From contig SHZY01000036.1 of the NCBI GenBank assembly GCA_009692065.1, forward strand, positions 1-44,655: a stretch of DNA of 44,655 bases, given 5' to 3'. This DNA is from Gemmataceae bacterium (lineage in GTDB: Bacteria; Planctomycetota; Planctomycetia; Gemmatales; Gemmataceae). The notes below the pieces were generated by a model. That model did not search any database, had not been told where the DNA came from, and saw only the letters and a program-made list of their open reading frames with translations. Shown here in pieces: positions 22,761-33,438 of the stretch (within the stretch, counting starts at the first letter, position 1; every line of letters starts with the position of its first letter). The position numbers and the translations under genes are program-made.

Positions 22761-24701
22761 TCACACATCAAGTTCCTCACTATCAACCTGGTTCGCCGAT
22801 TCCATGATGAACTGGTAGCGTGACGCCGGGTCCTTGCCTAACAGCGCGGTAAACGTCTTGTCCGCCTCGATGATCGAATCGATGTCCACGCGCAGCAGGG
22901 TGCGCGTCTTCACGTTGAGGGTCGTGTCGGACAATTCTTTGGCCTTCATCTCGCCCAAGCCCTTGAATCGGCGGATTTCGGGATTTGCGTTGGGCTTTTT
23001 CTTCAGGATTTCTTCGAGCAACTCTTCTTTGTGCGCGTCATCCTTTGCCCAAAAAGTATCCTTGCCGACGTCGATGCTGTAAAGCGGCGGCTGCGCGATG
23101 TAGAGATGTTCCTTGCGAATCAACTCCGGCATGAAGCGGAAGAAAAATGTCAGCATCAAGGTGGTGATGTGATGCCCGTCCGCGTCGGCGTCCATGAGCA
23201 GGATGATCTTGCCGTAGCGGAGATTGTTGAGATTGAAATTATCGCCGACGCCGGTGCCGAGGGCGGTGACGAGGTCGGCCAATTCCTGATGACTCATGAC
23301 CCTGCCGATGGTGAGCCCTTCGGAGTTGAGGATCTTGCCTCGCAGTGGCAGTACGGCCTGGGTGCGGTTGTCGCGTCCCTGCTTGGCGGAGCCGCCGGCG
23401 GAATCGCCTTCGACGATGAATAGTTCGGTATCCTCGCGATCGCCCGATTTGCAGTCGGCGAGCTTGCCCGGGAGGTTGAGCCGGCGCTGCGTTGCCGACT
23501 TGCGTTTGACTTCCTGGGCAGCCTCGCGCGAGGCGAGCCGTGCTTTCGCCGCCAGCACAATGCGGCCAACGATCTGGTCGGCCATCGTCATGTTGGCGTT
23601 GAGCCAGGCTTCCAGGGCTGGGCGGACGACGCCTTCGACGATGGCCGTGATCTCCGGATTGTTCAACTTCTCCTTGGTTTGACCCTGAAATGCTGGATCG
23701 CGAATGAAGATCGACAGGATGCCGACCAGACCTTCGCGGATGTCGTTGGCGGTGATCTCAATGCCCTTGACCTTGATGTCGTGGGTCTCCATGAAGTTGC
23801 GGATCGCCTTGACGATGCCGCTCTTGAGGCCGCCTTCATGGGTGCCGCCGTCGGCGGTGCGGATGCCGTTGACATAGGAACGGAAGGCCTCGTCGGTCGA
23901 TTCGGTCCATTGCAGCGTCACCTCGATCTTTTCGTCGCCTTCCTTGAGCAGATAGAACGGCTGCGGATTAACGCTCGGCACCTGGCCTTCGGCGACGAGT
24001 CGCTGCAAGAACTCCGGCAGGCCGCCCGGATGGGTGAGATCGAACGACTCGCCCATTATCTCGTTCTTGAAATACAACTTCAAGCCATGATGGATGTAGG
24101 CGATATCATCGAGGCGGGTCTTGATCCAGTCGGCATCGAAGTGAGTGACGCGGAAAATCTCGGGGTCCGGCTCGAAGTAGATGCTGGTGCCGTGCAGCCG
24201 ATTGGGGCCGATTTTCTCAATCTTGCCGGCCGGCTTGCCGCGTTTGAAGGTTTGCTGCCACTCGTGGCCATCGCGTTTGATGGTCGCGGTGAGTGTGCGG
24301 GATAGCGCGTTGACGACGGAGGAGCCGACACCGTGCAACCCGCCGGATCGAATGTAGCTGTCGTCATCGCCAAACTTGCCGCCGGAGTGAAGCTTCGTGA
24401 GGATCAACTCGAGCGTGGGGATCTTGAACTTGGGATGCATACCGACCGGGATGCCGCGGCCATTGTCCACGACCGTAACAGCATCGCCCGACTTGTGCAG
24501 CGTGACAGTGATGGTGTCGCCGAAGCCGTTCAAGAATTCGTCGATGGAATTATCGACGATTTCCCAGACAAGATGGTGCAAGCCCTTCTTGTCCGGAGCA
24601 CCGATATACATCGACGGGCGGTGGCGCACGGCCTCCAGCCCTTCGAGCATGCCGATGCTGCTCTCGTCGTATTTCTTGGTTTTGGTAGCGGCGGCGGTCA
24701 T
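22761..24701 (-). CDS. Type IIA DNA topoisomerase subunit B (GyrB/ParE)
   Basis: 646 aa, the usual length for subunits without the proteobacterial insertion. GHKL ATPase: EIVDNSIDE, DNGRGIPVGMHP, SGGLHGVGSSVVNALS. Transducer: QTKEKLNNPE. TOPRIM: EGDSAGGSAKQGRD with the catalytic Glu, DADADGHH with metal-binding Asp residues, and RFKGLGEM at the end. It supplies the ATPase and metal site to the A subunit encoded 73 bp upstream on the same strand. I cannot decide between gyrase and topoisomerase IV from this subunit. AGGA lies nine bases before the ATG. Confidence 0.95.
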   Translation of the reverse strand: MTAAATKTKKYDESSIGMLEGLEAVRHRPSMYIGAPDKKGLHHLVWEIVDNSIDEFLNGFGDTITVTLHKSGDAVTVVDNGRGIPVGMHPKFKIPTLELILTKLHSGGKFGDDDSYIRSGGLHGVGSSVVNALSRTLTATIKRDGHEWQQTFKRGKPAGKIEKIGPNRLHGTSIYFEPDPEIFRVTHFDADWIKTRLDDIAYIHHGLKLYFKNEIMGESFDLTHPGGLPEFLQRLVAEGQVPSVNPQPFYLLKEGDEKIEVTLQWTESTDEAFRSYVNGIRTADGGTHEGGLKSGIVKAIRNFMETHDIKVKGIEITANDIREGLVGILSIFIRDPAFQGQTKEKLNNPEITAIVEGVVRPALEAWLNANMTMADQIVGRIVLAAKARLASREAAQEVKRKSATQRRLNLPGKLADCKSGDREDTELFIVEGDSAGGSAKQGRDNRTQAVLPLRGKILNSEGLTIGRVMSHQELADLVTALGTGVGDNFNLNNLRYGKIILLMDADADGHHITTLMLTFFFRFMPELIRKEHLYIAQPPLYSIDVGKDTFWAKDDAHKEELLEEILKKKPNANPEIRRFKGLGEMKAKELSDTTLNVKTRTLLRVDIDSIIEADKTFTALLGKDPASRYQFIMESANQVDSEELDV

Positions 24702-24720
24702 GCGTCCATCCTGGATAATC

Positions 24721-24774
24721 CCCGTTTACGTTTAGCGTTCGCGTGGCGCCATGCGAACGCTAAACGTAAACGGG
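24721..24774. repeat. Palindrome, TTTAGCG family, between the topoisomerase genes
   Basis: Perfect 22-bp arms 24721-24742 and 24753-24774 (core CGTTTACGTTTAGCGTTCGC). It starts directly at the stop TAG of the A-subunit gene and lies 19 bp before the B-subunit start, so it would form a hairpin inside the shared transcript. One arm recurs inside the ROK kinase gene. Confidence 0.92.
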
Positions 24775-27141
<2,367 letters not shown>

Positions 27142-27203
27142 GCCTCAATCCAATAGCGAGAAGGCATCATCCGTGGATGAGTGAATTGTAGCGATTTTGA
27201 ATC

Positions 27204-27564
27204 AATGAACCACGGGGGCAAACGGGGAGCACGGGGAGGAGAGATGAGAGGAAGAGAGGATTTGAATTGGGTGTGACCGGGATTCCGCGGTCGGTATTGG
27301 GAATGGCTCCAACACGCCCGATCAGCATTTTCGCGGCATCTCAACTCCATCGCGTAACTGATTTCTGGATAGTTAGTTGCGCGGACACGACGACACGGCG
27401 CGACAACTGTGTGTATGAGTATCCCTCGAGAATCCCAACCGACCTTGACTTCCGAGGAGTTGGCAAAACATGAATCTCGCGGAATGTGGGTCACACCCAA
27501 TTCAAATCCTCTCTTCCTCTCCCTGCATTTTTCCCATATGCCCCGTCTGCCCCCGTGGTTCATT
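27204..27564. mobile_element. MITE-like element with long imperfect terminal inverted repeats
   Basis: A 361-bp non-coding element. The left end (27204-27289) and the reverse complement of the right end (27473-27564) share AATGAACCACGGGGGCA and a 33-bp identical stretch containing GAGGATTTGAATTGGGTG. The centre (27291-27472) has no credible gene. It is shaped like a MITE but has no visible transposase or clear target duplication. Short frames inside it are not supported. Confidence 0.7.
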
Positions 27565-27570
27565 TACCAA

Positions 27571-27621
27571 CAAAAAACGCTCGGCGGTTCGGCACGCTGT
27601 TGCGCGCTAAACCGCCGAGCG
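27571..27621 (-). terminator. Intrinsic terminator of the PhnD-like gene
   Basis: Perfect 12-bp stem CGCTCGGCGGTT (27578-27589) and AACCGCCGAGCG (27610-27621). On the minus strand the stem is followed directly by TTTTTTG. It begins 24 bp after the stop codon and is the clearest rho-independent terminator in the window. Confidence 0.85.
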
Positions 27622-27645
27622 GACATTCCGGTGTCACAATCTTGC

Positions 27646-28572
27646 TTATGGCATCGACACCTTGCTGGGCTCTGGCGTCGGGTATTCCTTCAATATAGCG
27701 TGAAGGCTTTCCGTGTACTTGGCGGGTACCGCCTCGAATCCTTTGATCTGCCAAAGTTCGAGGAGCACCTTGCAGTCATCGTTGGTGTGGGCCGCCATCA
27801 GGCCATCGCGCAATTTCTTGAGCTTCGCCGTGTCGAGCGAGCCTTCCTTGTACGCGATTACTGGCGACGGGAAAGTCGGTTGCGAACGATGCAGAACACG
27901 TAAGTTCTTGTTGAACACCGCAGGCTTGATGTTCTTGTAGAACTCCAGCGCGATCGTATCGACGACCACGGCATTGACCTTGCGACCTGCGACATCGTCC
28001 ATGCCATCGTAAGCAGATTCCGATTTCTTGATGGCCGAGAAGAACGACTTCGGATCGGGGTTGGCATTGTCAGTGAAATGCTTGTCGACGTAGATTCGGC
28101 AATGCTCCCTGGTCATCTTTGGCAGGTCAAGCGTCTTGCCACGCAGGTCTTTGAGACTTTGGGCCGGGTTGTCCTTGTGCACCACCACGAACGCATTCAC
28201 GTCATTGTGGTCGTTGACGACAACTACGAGCGGCTTGAGGTTCGGATACTTCTTCTGAGCCCAGGCAAATTCGTGGCCATGGAATACGCCGAGGTGCAGC
28301 TTGTTGGCGTCGAGTTGATCGGCGACGTCAAAGGTTCCGTCGTTGGCGACCAGCTTGCCCTCAAGCCCGGTGGTGGCCTTCATCACGCCATTGAAGGGTT
28401 GAGTAACGAGAATCTTAAGATCGTCCGGCACATCATTGAAGAATGTCTTGACCATGCCGATCTGAATCGGCTTATCGGACTTTTCCTGAGCAGCGGAGTT
28501 GGCCGGCAGCGACACGGCGAAGCCGAGCGCGGCGCAGGCCAGGGCGAGACCTACGAGCATCCTGTGCGACAT
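27646..28572 (-). CDS. PhnD-like phosphate/phosphonate ABC transporter binding protein
   Basis: 308 aa with a signal peptide (MSHRMLVGLALACAALGFAVSLPANSAA). The rest is a periplasmic binding protein of the PhnD/PF12974 type: IQIGMVKTFFNDVPDD, GVFHGHEFAWAQKKYPNLKPLVV, and FVVVHKDNPAQSLKDLRGKTLDLP. Family members bind phosphonate, phosphite or phosphate, but many stand-alone copies have other roles. No permease or ATPase gene lies next to it; the next gene is TolC-like. A frame extending to 28791 translates the palindrome at 28608-28674 and is rejected. Confidence 0.85.
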   Translation of the reverse strand: MSHRMLVGLALACAALGFAVSLPANSAAQEKSDKPIQIGMVKTFFNDVPDDLKILVTQPFNGVMKATTGLEGKLVANDGTFDVADQLDANKLHLGVFHGHEFAWAQKKYPNLKPLVVVVNDHNDVNAFVVVHKDNPAQSLKDLRGKTLDLPKMTREHCRIYVDKHFTDNANPDPKSFFSAIKKSESAYDGMDDVAGRKVNAVVVDTIALEFYKNIKPAVFNKNLRVLHRSQPTFPSPVIAYKEGSLDTAKLKKLRDGLMAAHTNDDCKVLLELWQIKGFEAVPAKYTESLHAILKEYPTPEPSKVSMP

Positions 28573-28607
28573 TGGGGGACAGTCCTTTGGGGAACGCTTG
28601 GGCGTAG

Positions 28608-28674
28608 GGTGGGTCGAGCGCAGTGAAACCCACCTTTCGAACAGTGAGGTGGGTCCTGCTGCGCTCGACCCACC
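28608..28674. repeat. Palindrome, GGTGGGTCGAGCGCAG family
   Basis: Outer arms GGTGGGTCGAGCGCAG (28608-28623) and CTGCGCTCGACCCACC (28659-28674) are perfect; an inner AACCCACC/GGTGGGT pair nests inside them. It lies between the TolC-like and PhnD-like genes. Confidence 0.85.
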
Positions 28675-28693
28675 TTTACAGTTTCCGTCAAAT

Positions 28694-30118
28694 CTACTTC
28701 GGCGCCGCCGGCACCGGATACACCTTGAAGGCTCCGGCAGTCGCCCGCTCCAGGCCGGCCAAGGCCAGCGCATGAATGTGCAACTCTTCATTGAGCTGCG
28801 TGCGCACCAGGACGGCCGTCAGGTTCGCCTGGATGATCGCGCCGCCGGTCAGGTCCTTGCCTTGCACGATTTTGTACACCTCGGCCGGCAGCCCCTGGGC
28901 AATATCGTAGACATCCTTGAGGGACTGAATCTGGTCCACGGCTTCCTGCCATTTCAGGTATTGCGCCTCCACGTCCAGCGACACGAGGTTGGTCGTCTTG
29001 TCCAGAACCGCGTCCGCCCGGCGCGAGAGGTCGCTGGCGCGAGCCTGGCGATCGCCCTTGCGGCCCGCCAGTTGCCCCGGCATTTCGAGGCCGATGGCGC
29101 CGGGCCGATACACGTTGTTGAACACCCCCTGCGGGATCGGCTGCACGTGAATATCGGCGCCGGACGAAAACGTCCTTCCCTGGAAGCTGCGGATTTTTCC
29201 CTGGGCCGCGATTTCCAGCTCGGCGACCTGGGTGGCTGCACTGGCCTGAGTCATTTCACCGCGATTCGCGACGGCTGCGGCGATCAACTCGTCCCGGTTG
29301 AACTTGTACAGGGGACGGAATTCGGTCACCAATGTCTCGGTCGGCTTGCCCTTCGCGTCCTTGCCCTTGACGACGCTCTTGACCTCATAAACCGCGGGGG
29401 GCAAATCAGCTACCGCGATCTCCAGCGGCCAATCGTGCCGTAGGCCCATGGCTTCGCGCAGGGCGGCAAGCGCCGTGAGCATGCCGGCGTCGGCCTGGGC
29501 TTTTTTCGCCTTCACGATGCCGACCTGTACCTTGATGCCCTTGAGATCGAGCGTCGTGAGCTTGGTCTCAGGATCGCCCTTGTCCACGATCGTCTTGGCC
29601 TTCTTGTAACCGTCTTCGAGGCTCTTCAGCACGTCGCCAACGACTTTCTGCTGGGCGCGAATGTACTGAACCGTGAAGAAGTTCCGCGTGATCGAATAAC
29701 GCGTGTCGTGTCTTGCCTGGATCAAGGTGGCGTCGGCGATCGTTACGCCCAGGGCCGACTGCTGCTTGCGAATCGGCAGGTCGGGGGCCTTGAAACGGGC
29801 AAACCGCGGCAGACCATGGAGGCCATTCTGGCCCGAGTTGGCCGCGTCCAGGCTCGCTTGAGCCGCATGGAGCGCCGGCTGATGCTCGAAACCCAACTCC
29901 AGGCACGCTTCCAGGCTCATCGGGCCAGGCGACTTGGTTGGCGAAATCGGCGCCACCTCGTCGGCCAAGTCCTTGTTCACAACCACCGCCTGATACGGGG
30001 TCGCTTGTTCAACGATCGGAGCTTGCGGTGATGCCACACTTGTGCATCCAAGGCACAACCCAAGCACGAACGTGGCGAATGCTGGACGGCGAGCTTTTTT
30101 CCAAAGTCGGTAACTCAT
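28694..30118 (-). CDS. TolC-family outer membrane efflux protein
   Basis: 474 aa from the ATG at 30118, which has GGAG eight bases upstream; an ATG at 30142 lacks one. A signal peptide ends in a lipobox-like LCLGC (C25), so it is probably a lipoprotein like other TolC/OprM channels. The first outer membrane efflux repeat begins SLEACLELGFEHQPALHAAQASLDAANSGQNG, followed by long heptad-rich helices (QQKVVGDVLKSLEDGYKKAKTIVDKGD). A second repeat starts around NRDELIAAAVANRGEMTQASAATQVAELEIAAQ. No RND or MFP pump gene is adjacent. Partners could be encoded elsewhere, or the PhnD-like protein downstream could be functionally linked. Confidence 0.85.
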   Translation of the reverse strand: MSYRLWKKARRPAFATFVLGLCLGCTSVASPQAPIVEQATPYQAVVVNKDLADEVAPISPTKSPGPMSLEACLELGFEHQPALHAAQASLDAANSGQNGLHGLPRFARFKAPDLPIRKQQSALGVTIADATLIQARHDTRYSITRNFFTVQYIRAQQKVVGDVLKSLEDGYKKAKTIVDKGDPETKLTTLDLKGIKVQVGIVKAKKAQADAGMLTALAALREAMGLRHDWPLEIAVADLPPAVYEVKSVVKGKDAKGKPTETLVTEFRPLYKFNRDELIAAAVANRGEMTQASAATQVAELEIAAQGKIRSFQGRTFSSGADIHVQPIPQGVFNNVYRPGAIGLEMPGQLAGRKGDRQARASDLSRRADAVLDKTTNLVSLDVEAQYLKWQEAVDQIQSLKDVYDIAQGLPAEVYKIVQGKDLTGGAIIQANLTAVLVRTQLNEELHIHALALAGLERATAGAFKVYPVPAAPK

Positions 30119-30422
30119 GGGAATTCTCCGGGCGACTAACATTAGAAGTATACAACGTTACACCCCGGCAGCGATTGCGCGCGGCGGAGGGCATAGCATA
30201 ATGTTAGTGGAGCGGGCAATGCCCGTCTTCCTGGTGCGGTGTATGTCGTGCGGTCGTGGCACCGGTCTCCCTCATTGAGATCGACTTGCCCGAAGCCCTT
30301 CTCCACGGTCGCGATGCGAAAAAACTGCGGTTTCAGACGAACTTGGTCGATTTTCAGGTCCAGGTATTTTGGTGTAATTGGTGAAGAAAATTTGATTCGG
30401 CAAATTGTGGCAACTCGAAAGA

Positions 30423-30518
30423 ATACGTGCTCTCCACCATTTTTTGGATTCGCGGCAAGCTCCGGGGTTCGGAGTTCCTCACCGCTGGGCGTCCACAGAG
30501 TTGAGGGAGAGCACGTAT
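30423..30518 (+). promoter_or_regulatory. Leader inverted repeat upstream of the ThiE fusion gene
   Basis: Perfect 13-bp arms ATACGTGCTCTCC (30423-30435) and GGAGAGCACGTAT (30506-30518) enclose 70 nt and end 13 bases before the ATG. The loop contains a degenerate arm of the 5756-5817 palindrome (GGGGTTCGGAGTTCCTCACC). The conserved TPP riboswitch sequences are not present. It could be a leader structure or a small inserted element. The rest of the 413-bp gap (30119-30422) shows no gene. Confidence 0.55.
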
Positions 30519-30531
30519 AACAAGAGTAGCC

Positions 30532-32043
30532 ATGAAACTCGAATTCTCACCCGCCCTGCAGCTCGCCTTCGATCGCGGCCGGCTATTTGCCGCTGGGAAA
30601 CAGGCGGCCGAGGTGGTGCCGCGCGATCTGCTGCTCGGCTTGCTGGCCGAGGCGGAAGGGACCGCCGTCGCGCTGCTGACTCGGGCCGGGACCGATTGGC
30701 CACGCCTGCAAGCGCATCTCGGGCTCGACACGCCTCTTGTCAGCGTGGAAAGCCCCGATCTGCCGCTGCACGCGTCACTGCGCGTGGTGATGCTGCAAGC
30801 CGGCGAGCTGGCATTTCACCATGGCGACGACGAAACCATCGTTACCGAGCACGCTCTCTTGGCCCTCTTGTCGATCAATGAGGGCTTGCGCGAGGAGTTG
30901 GAGTACTTCGGACTTGAGTTCGAACGCATGAATCGTAGCATCGTTGGCGAAACGGGCCCACCGCTCGTCATGGCGGAACCGTTGAACCTCCAGGAACCGG
31001 TCGAGGAAGCGTACACGGCCCGCATTCTGGACGCCTCCGCGAATCGCGCCCGCGAGGCCTTGCGCGTGCTGGAAGATTTCACTCGTTTTGCGATGAACGA
31101 TGCCTTTCTCAGTGGTCAGTTGAAACACCTCCGCCACGACCTAGCCAGCGCACTGCAACTCCTGCCGGCATCACTTCTACTTGAATCACGCGATACGCCA
31201 GGCGACGTCGGCACGGCCATCAGCACCGAAGATGAATGGCAACGGCCAGGGCTGGTCTCGGTCGCGGCGGCAAACGCCAAGCGCTTGCAAGAATCTCTGC
31301 GCAGCCTGGAAGAGTACGGCAAAGTCCTGCACAGCGAGTTCGCCCAGAGCATCGAGCAGATCCGCTATCAGACCTATACGCTGGAACGGGTCCTCGTCCG
31401 TGTCCATTCAGCGTGCGAACGGTTGGTGGGCGGGCAGCTTTATGTCCTCGTCACCGATGGCCTGTGCCGGGCGTCGCTCGTTGGCACCGTGAAGGAAGCG
31501 ATTCTGGGGGGCGCGCAGATCATTCAGCTGCGCGAGAAGGGCCTGGACGACCGCACGCTCCTGGCACGCGCCCGCGAGGTGCGCGAAGTCGTGCGCTCCG
31601 CCGGCACGCTGTTCATCGTCAACGATCGGCCCGACATCGCCAGGCTCGCGGATGCCGACGGCGTCCATCTCGGCCAGGACGATATGCCGATCCAGGAAGC
31701 ACGCCGCATCCTCGGCCCCGACGCCCTGATCGGCGTCAGCACGCACAATCTGGAGCAAGTCCGCCGCGCCGTTCTCGACGGCGCGAACTACCTCGGCGTC
31801 GGGCCAACGTTTCCGTCGCAGACGAAGGAATTCGAAGCATTTGCCGGGCTTGAGTTCGTGCACCAAGCGTTTGCGGAGACGTCGCTGCCCGCGTTTGCGA
31901 TTGGCGGCATCGGTCTCGACAACGTGGCCCAAGTCGTTGCAGTCGGGGCGGGACGGATTGCCGTGAGCCACGCGATCTGCGCGGCCGAAGATCCGCGGGT
32001 CGTCGCGCTGAAATTGCGCCAAGCGCTAACCGTCCGAGCCTGA
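30532..32043 (+). CDS. thiE: Thiamine phosphate synthase with Clp_N and ThiD2 domains
   Basis: 503 aa with three domains. Residues about 1-140 look like a Clp_N double repeat: FSPALQLAFDRGRLFAAGKQAAEVVPRDLLLGLL and LHASLRVVMLQAGELAFHHGDDETIVTEHALLALL. Residues about 160-285 are a ThiD2 domain (ARILDASANRAREALRVLEDFTRFAMND, KHLRHDLA). Residues about 300-500 are ThiE, which joins HMP-PP and the thiazole phosphate to make thiamine phosphate: QLREKGLDD, VNDRPDIARLADADGVHLGQDD, GVSTHN, GVGPTFPSQTKE, PAFAIGGI. ThiD2-ThiE fusions are known; the added Clp_N, usually a substrate/adaptor-binding domain of ClpA/B/C, is unexpected. The last residues and the stop TGA lie in the 32033-32091 palindrome. Confidence 0.88.
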   Translation: MKLEFSPALQLAFDRGRLFAAGKQAAEVVPRDLLLGLLAEAEGTAVALLTRAGTDWPRLQAHLGLDTPLVSVESPDLPLHASLRVVMLQAGELAFHHGDDETIVTEHALLALLSINEGLREELEYFGLEFERMNRSIVGETGPPLVMAEPLNLQEPVEEAYTARILDASANRAREALRVLEDFTRFAMNDAFLSGQLKHLRHDLASALQLLPASLLLESRDTPGDVGTAISTEDEWQRPGLVSVAAANAKRLQESLRSLEEYGKVLHSEFAQSIEQIRYQTYTLERVLVRVHSACERLVGGQLYVLVTDGLCRASLVGTVKEAILGGAQIIQLREKGLDDRTLLARAREVREVVRSAGTLFIVNDRPDIARLADADGVHLGQDDMPIQEARRILGPDALIGVSTHNLEQVRRAVLDGANYLGVGPTFPSQTKEFEAFAGLEFVHQAFAETSLPAFAIGGIGLDNVAQVVAVGAGRIAVSHAICAAEDPRVVALKLRQALTVRA

Positions 32044-32091
32044 AGCGTGAGCGAAGATTTGCACATTCTTCGTTCACGCTTCAGGCTCGGA
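32033..32091. repeat. Palindrome, CCGAGCCTGAAGCGTGAG family, containing two stop codons
   Basis: Arms 32033-32057 and 32067-32091 pair at 24 of 25 positions. The thiE stop TGA lies in the left arm and the ROK kinase stop TGA in the right arm, so the element ends two convergent genes. It is the same family as 21073-21129. Confidence 0.92.
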
Positions 32092-32991
32092 CAAGCGCTT
32101 GCGTGCCAACGCCAGCACCCCATGCACGACAACCTCCTCGCCAAGTGCGGCTGGCACGATGTCGTAGCAATCGGCGAACGGCTTGAAGACACGCCGGGCG
32201 ACCAGGGTTCGCAGGGGCGAGAACAGCAAATCTTCGCCCATCAGCGAGACGCCGCCGCCGACCACGATGCGGCGTGGGCCGAGCAGCGCAATCACGTGGC
32301 AAACGCCTTCCGCCAGCCGGTCGATGGCCAGTTCCACCAAATGCCTGGCGAGCGCATCCCCCTTGGCGGCCTGCTGAGCAATCTCAGCGGCGGTTGGTGA
32401 CTCCCCGACCCCGCTGAGTTCCGCCCACAGATTCTGCATGCCCCAGCCGGAGGCCATGTCTTCCAGGCGGATCATCGAGCCTTGCCGACCCGTAAGGCGC
32501 AGATGCCCGATCTCCGCCGCCCCTCGTCCGCAGCCGCGATAGATTTCGCCGTTGATGATGAGCCCGCCGCCGATGCCGGAGCCGATGGTGATGTAGAAGA
32601 TGGGCGAGAGTCCCTTGCCGGCGCCAAAGAGCGCCTCCGCGAACCCAGCGACGTCGGCGTCGTTGCCCAGGACCGCCGGAACACCGACGAGGTCGGCGAT
32701 CCAGTCGGCAAGTGGGAAGCCGTCCCAGCCGACGATTTGATGAGACTTGATGACGGTGCGTGTGGCATCATCGACGGGTCCGCCGAAGCCGATGCCGACG
32801 CCGCGGAGTTCAGCCCGTTTACGTTTAGCATTCGCAAGAAGGTCGGGAATCGCTTGCTGGATTTGCCGGCGAATGCCATCCGCCCCGTCCGCGGGCACCA
32901 CAGTCCCTCGCCACAGCGCATGGATAACCCCCACGCCATCCCCGAGGCCGAGTTGGAGCTTGGTGCCACCGATTTCGATGCCGAGGTACAT
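32074..32991 (-). CDS. ROK family sugar kinase (glucokinase-like)
   Basis: 305 aa, cytoplasmic ASKHA-fold kinase. Motifs: LGIEIGGTKLQLGL (phosphate 1), GFGGPVDDATR, WDGFPLADW, LGNDADVAGFAEAL with the catalytic Asp, ITIGSGIGGGLIING, and EIGHLRL with the conserved His. The cysteine zinc motif that normally follows (CxCGxxGCxE) is missing; the sequence reads GRQGSMIRLEDMASGWG. Residues ANAKRKRA (about 53-60) are encoded by a palindrome arm, and the last residues (SEPEA) by another palindrome. Glucose is the likeliest substrate but is not proven. The two repeat-coded stretches are at surface positions (inference). Confidence 0.88.
   Translation of the reverse strand: MYLGIEIGGTKLQLGLGDGVGVIHALWRGTVVPADGADGIRRQIQQAIPDLLANAKRKRAELRGVGIGFGGPVDDATRTVIKSHQIVGWDGFPLADWIADLVGVPAVLGNDADVAGFAEALFGAGKGLSPIFYITIGSGIGGGLIINGEIYRGCGRGAAEIGHLRLTGRQGSMIRLEDMASGWGMQNLWAELSGVGESPTAAEIAQQAAKGDALARHLVELAIDRLAEGVCHVIALLGPRRIVVGGGVSLMGEDLLFSPLRTLVARRVFKPFADCYDIVPAALGEEVVVHGVLALARKRLSEPEA
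32814..32835. repeat. Single TTTAGCG-family arm inside the ROK kinase gene
   Basis: Matches the arm at 24721-24742 at 21 of 22 positions (core CGTTTACGTTTAGCATTCGC). The partner arm is absent. It is read in frame as ANAKRKRA on the minus strand. Confidence 0.8.
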
Positions 32992-33000
32992 GCAGGGATT

Positions 33001-33438
33001 TTACGAATCCAGCGCCGACATTTGCTGCAATTCCATCTGCTCGTTGCGTCGCTTGATGACGGGATAGTTGACGCCAAACACCACTGCGGTGATGCCGCCG
33101 ACAAGCAGCGGCAAGAAGTAAACGTGATACGGCTGCCCGATGGCAAGTGCGATGAGGCCGGCCAGGAATACGGCGACGCCGACGCAAGCGAGGACCAGAG
33201 TTGATTGAAGAACGAATCGCCGCGCGACGCCCAGTCCGGAGGTGATACCGTAGACGGCGCCGAGAAGTCCGGCCGAGCCGCCCGTTAGGCCCCCTAGCCA
33301 GCCGGCCGTCTCTTCGTCCCACCAGGGCTGTACCATGCCGGGATCGGCACCGCCTTTCTTCTTCGGCGGCGCGAGATCCGCGCGAGCCAGGCCGGTGCTA
33401 ATCGCCATCACCAGTAGACCCGCGACGAGTTTTTGCAT
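33001..33438 (-). CDS. Small exported/membrane protein of unknown function
   Basis: 145 aa. An N-terminal signal or anchor (MQKLVAGLLVMAISTGLARA) is followed by a short Lys/Pro/Gly-rich stretch, then about three hydrophobic segments (near 46-68, 77-100 and 106-124), and a charged C-terminus. AGGAGG lies seven bases before the ATG. The out-of-frame tail of the DUF2089 gene overlaps its first 41 bases, so the two are probably translationally coupled. No family recognised. Confidence 0.75.
   Translation of the reverse strand: MQKLVAGLLVMAISTGLARADLAPPKKKGGADPGMVQPWWDEETAGWLGGLTGGSAGLLGAVYGITSGLGVARRFVLQSTLVLACVGVAVFLAGLIALAIGQPYHVYFLPLLVGGITAVVFGVNYPVIKRRNEQMELQQMSALDS

Noticed and set aside
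27267..27903. Short plus-strand frames in and after the MITE-like element
   Set aside because: They cross the inverted repeats and the antisense of the PhnD-like gene and have no recognisable product.
30143..30531. TPP riboswitch before the ThiE fusion gene
   Set aside because: I looked for the CTGAGA and ACCTGATCTGG-type conserved parts and did not find them.
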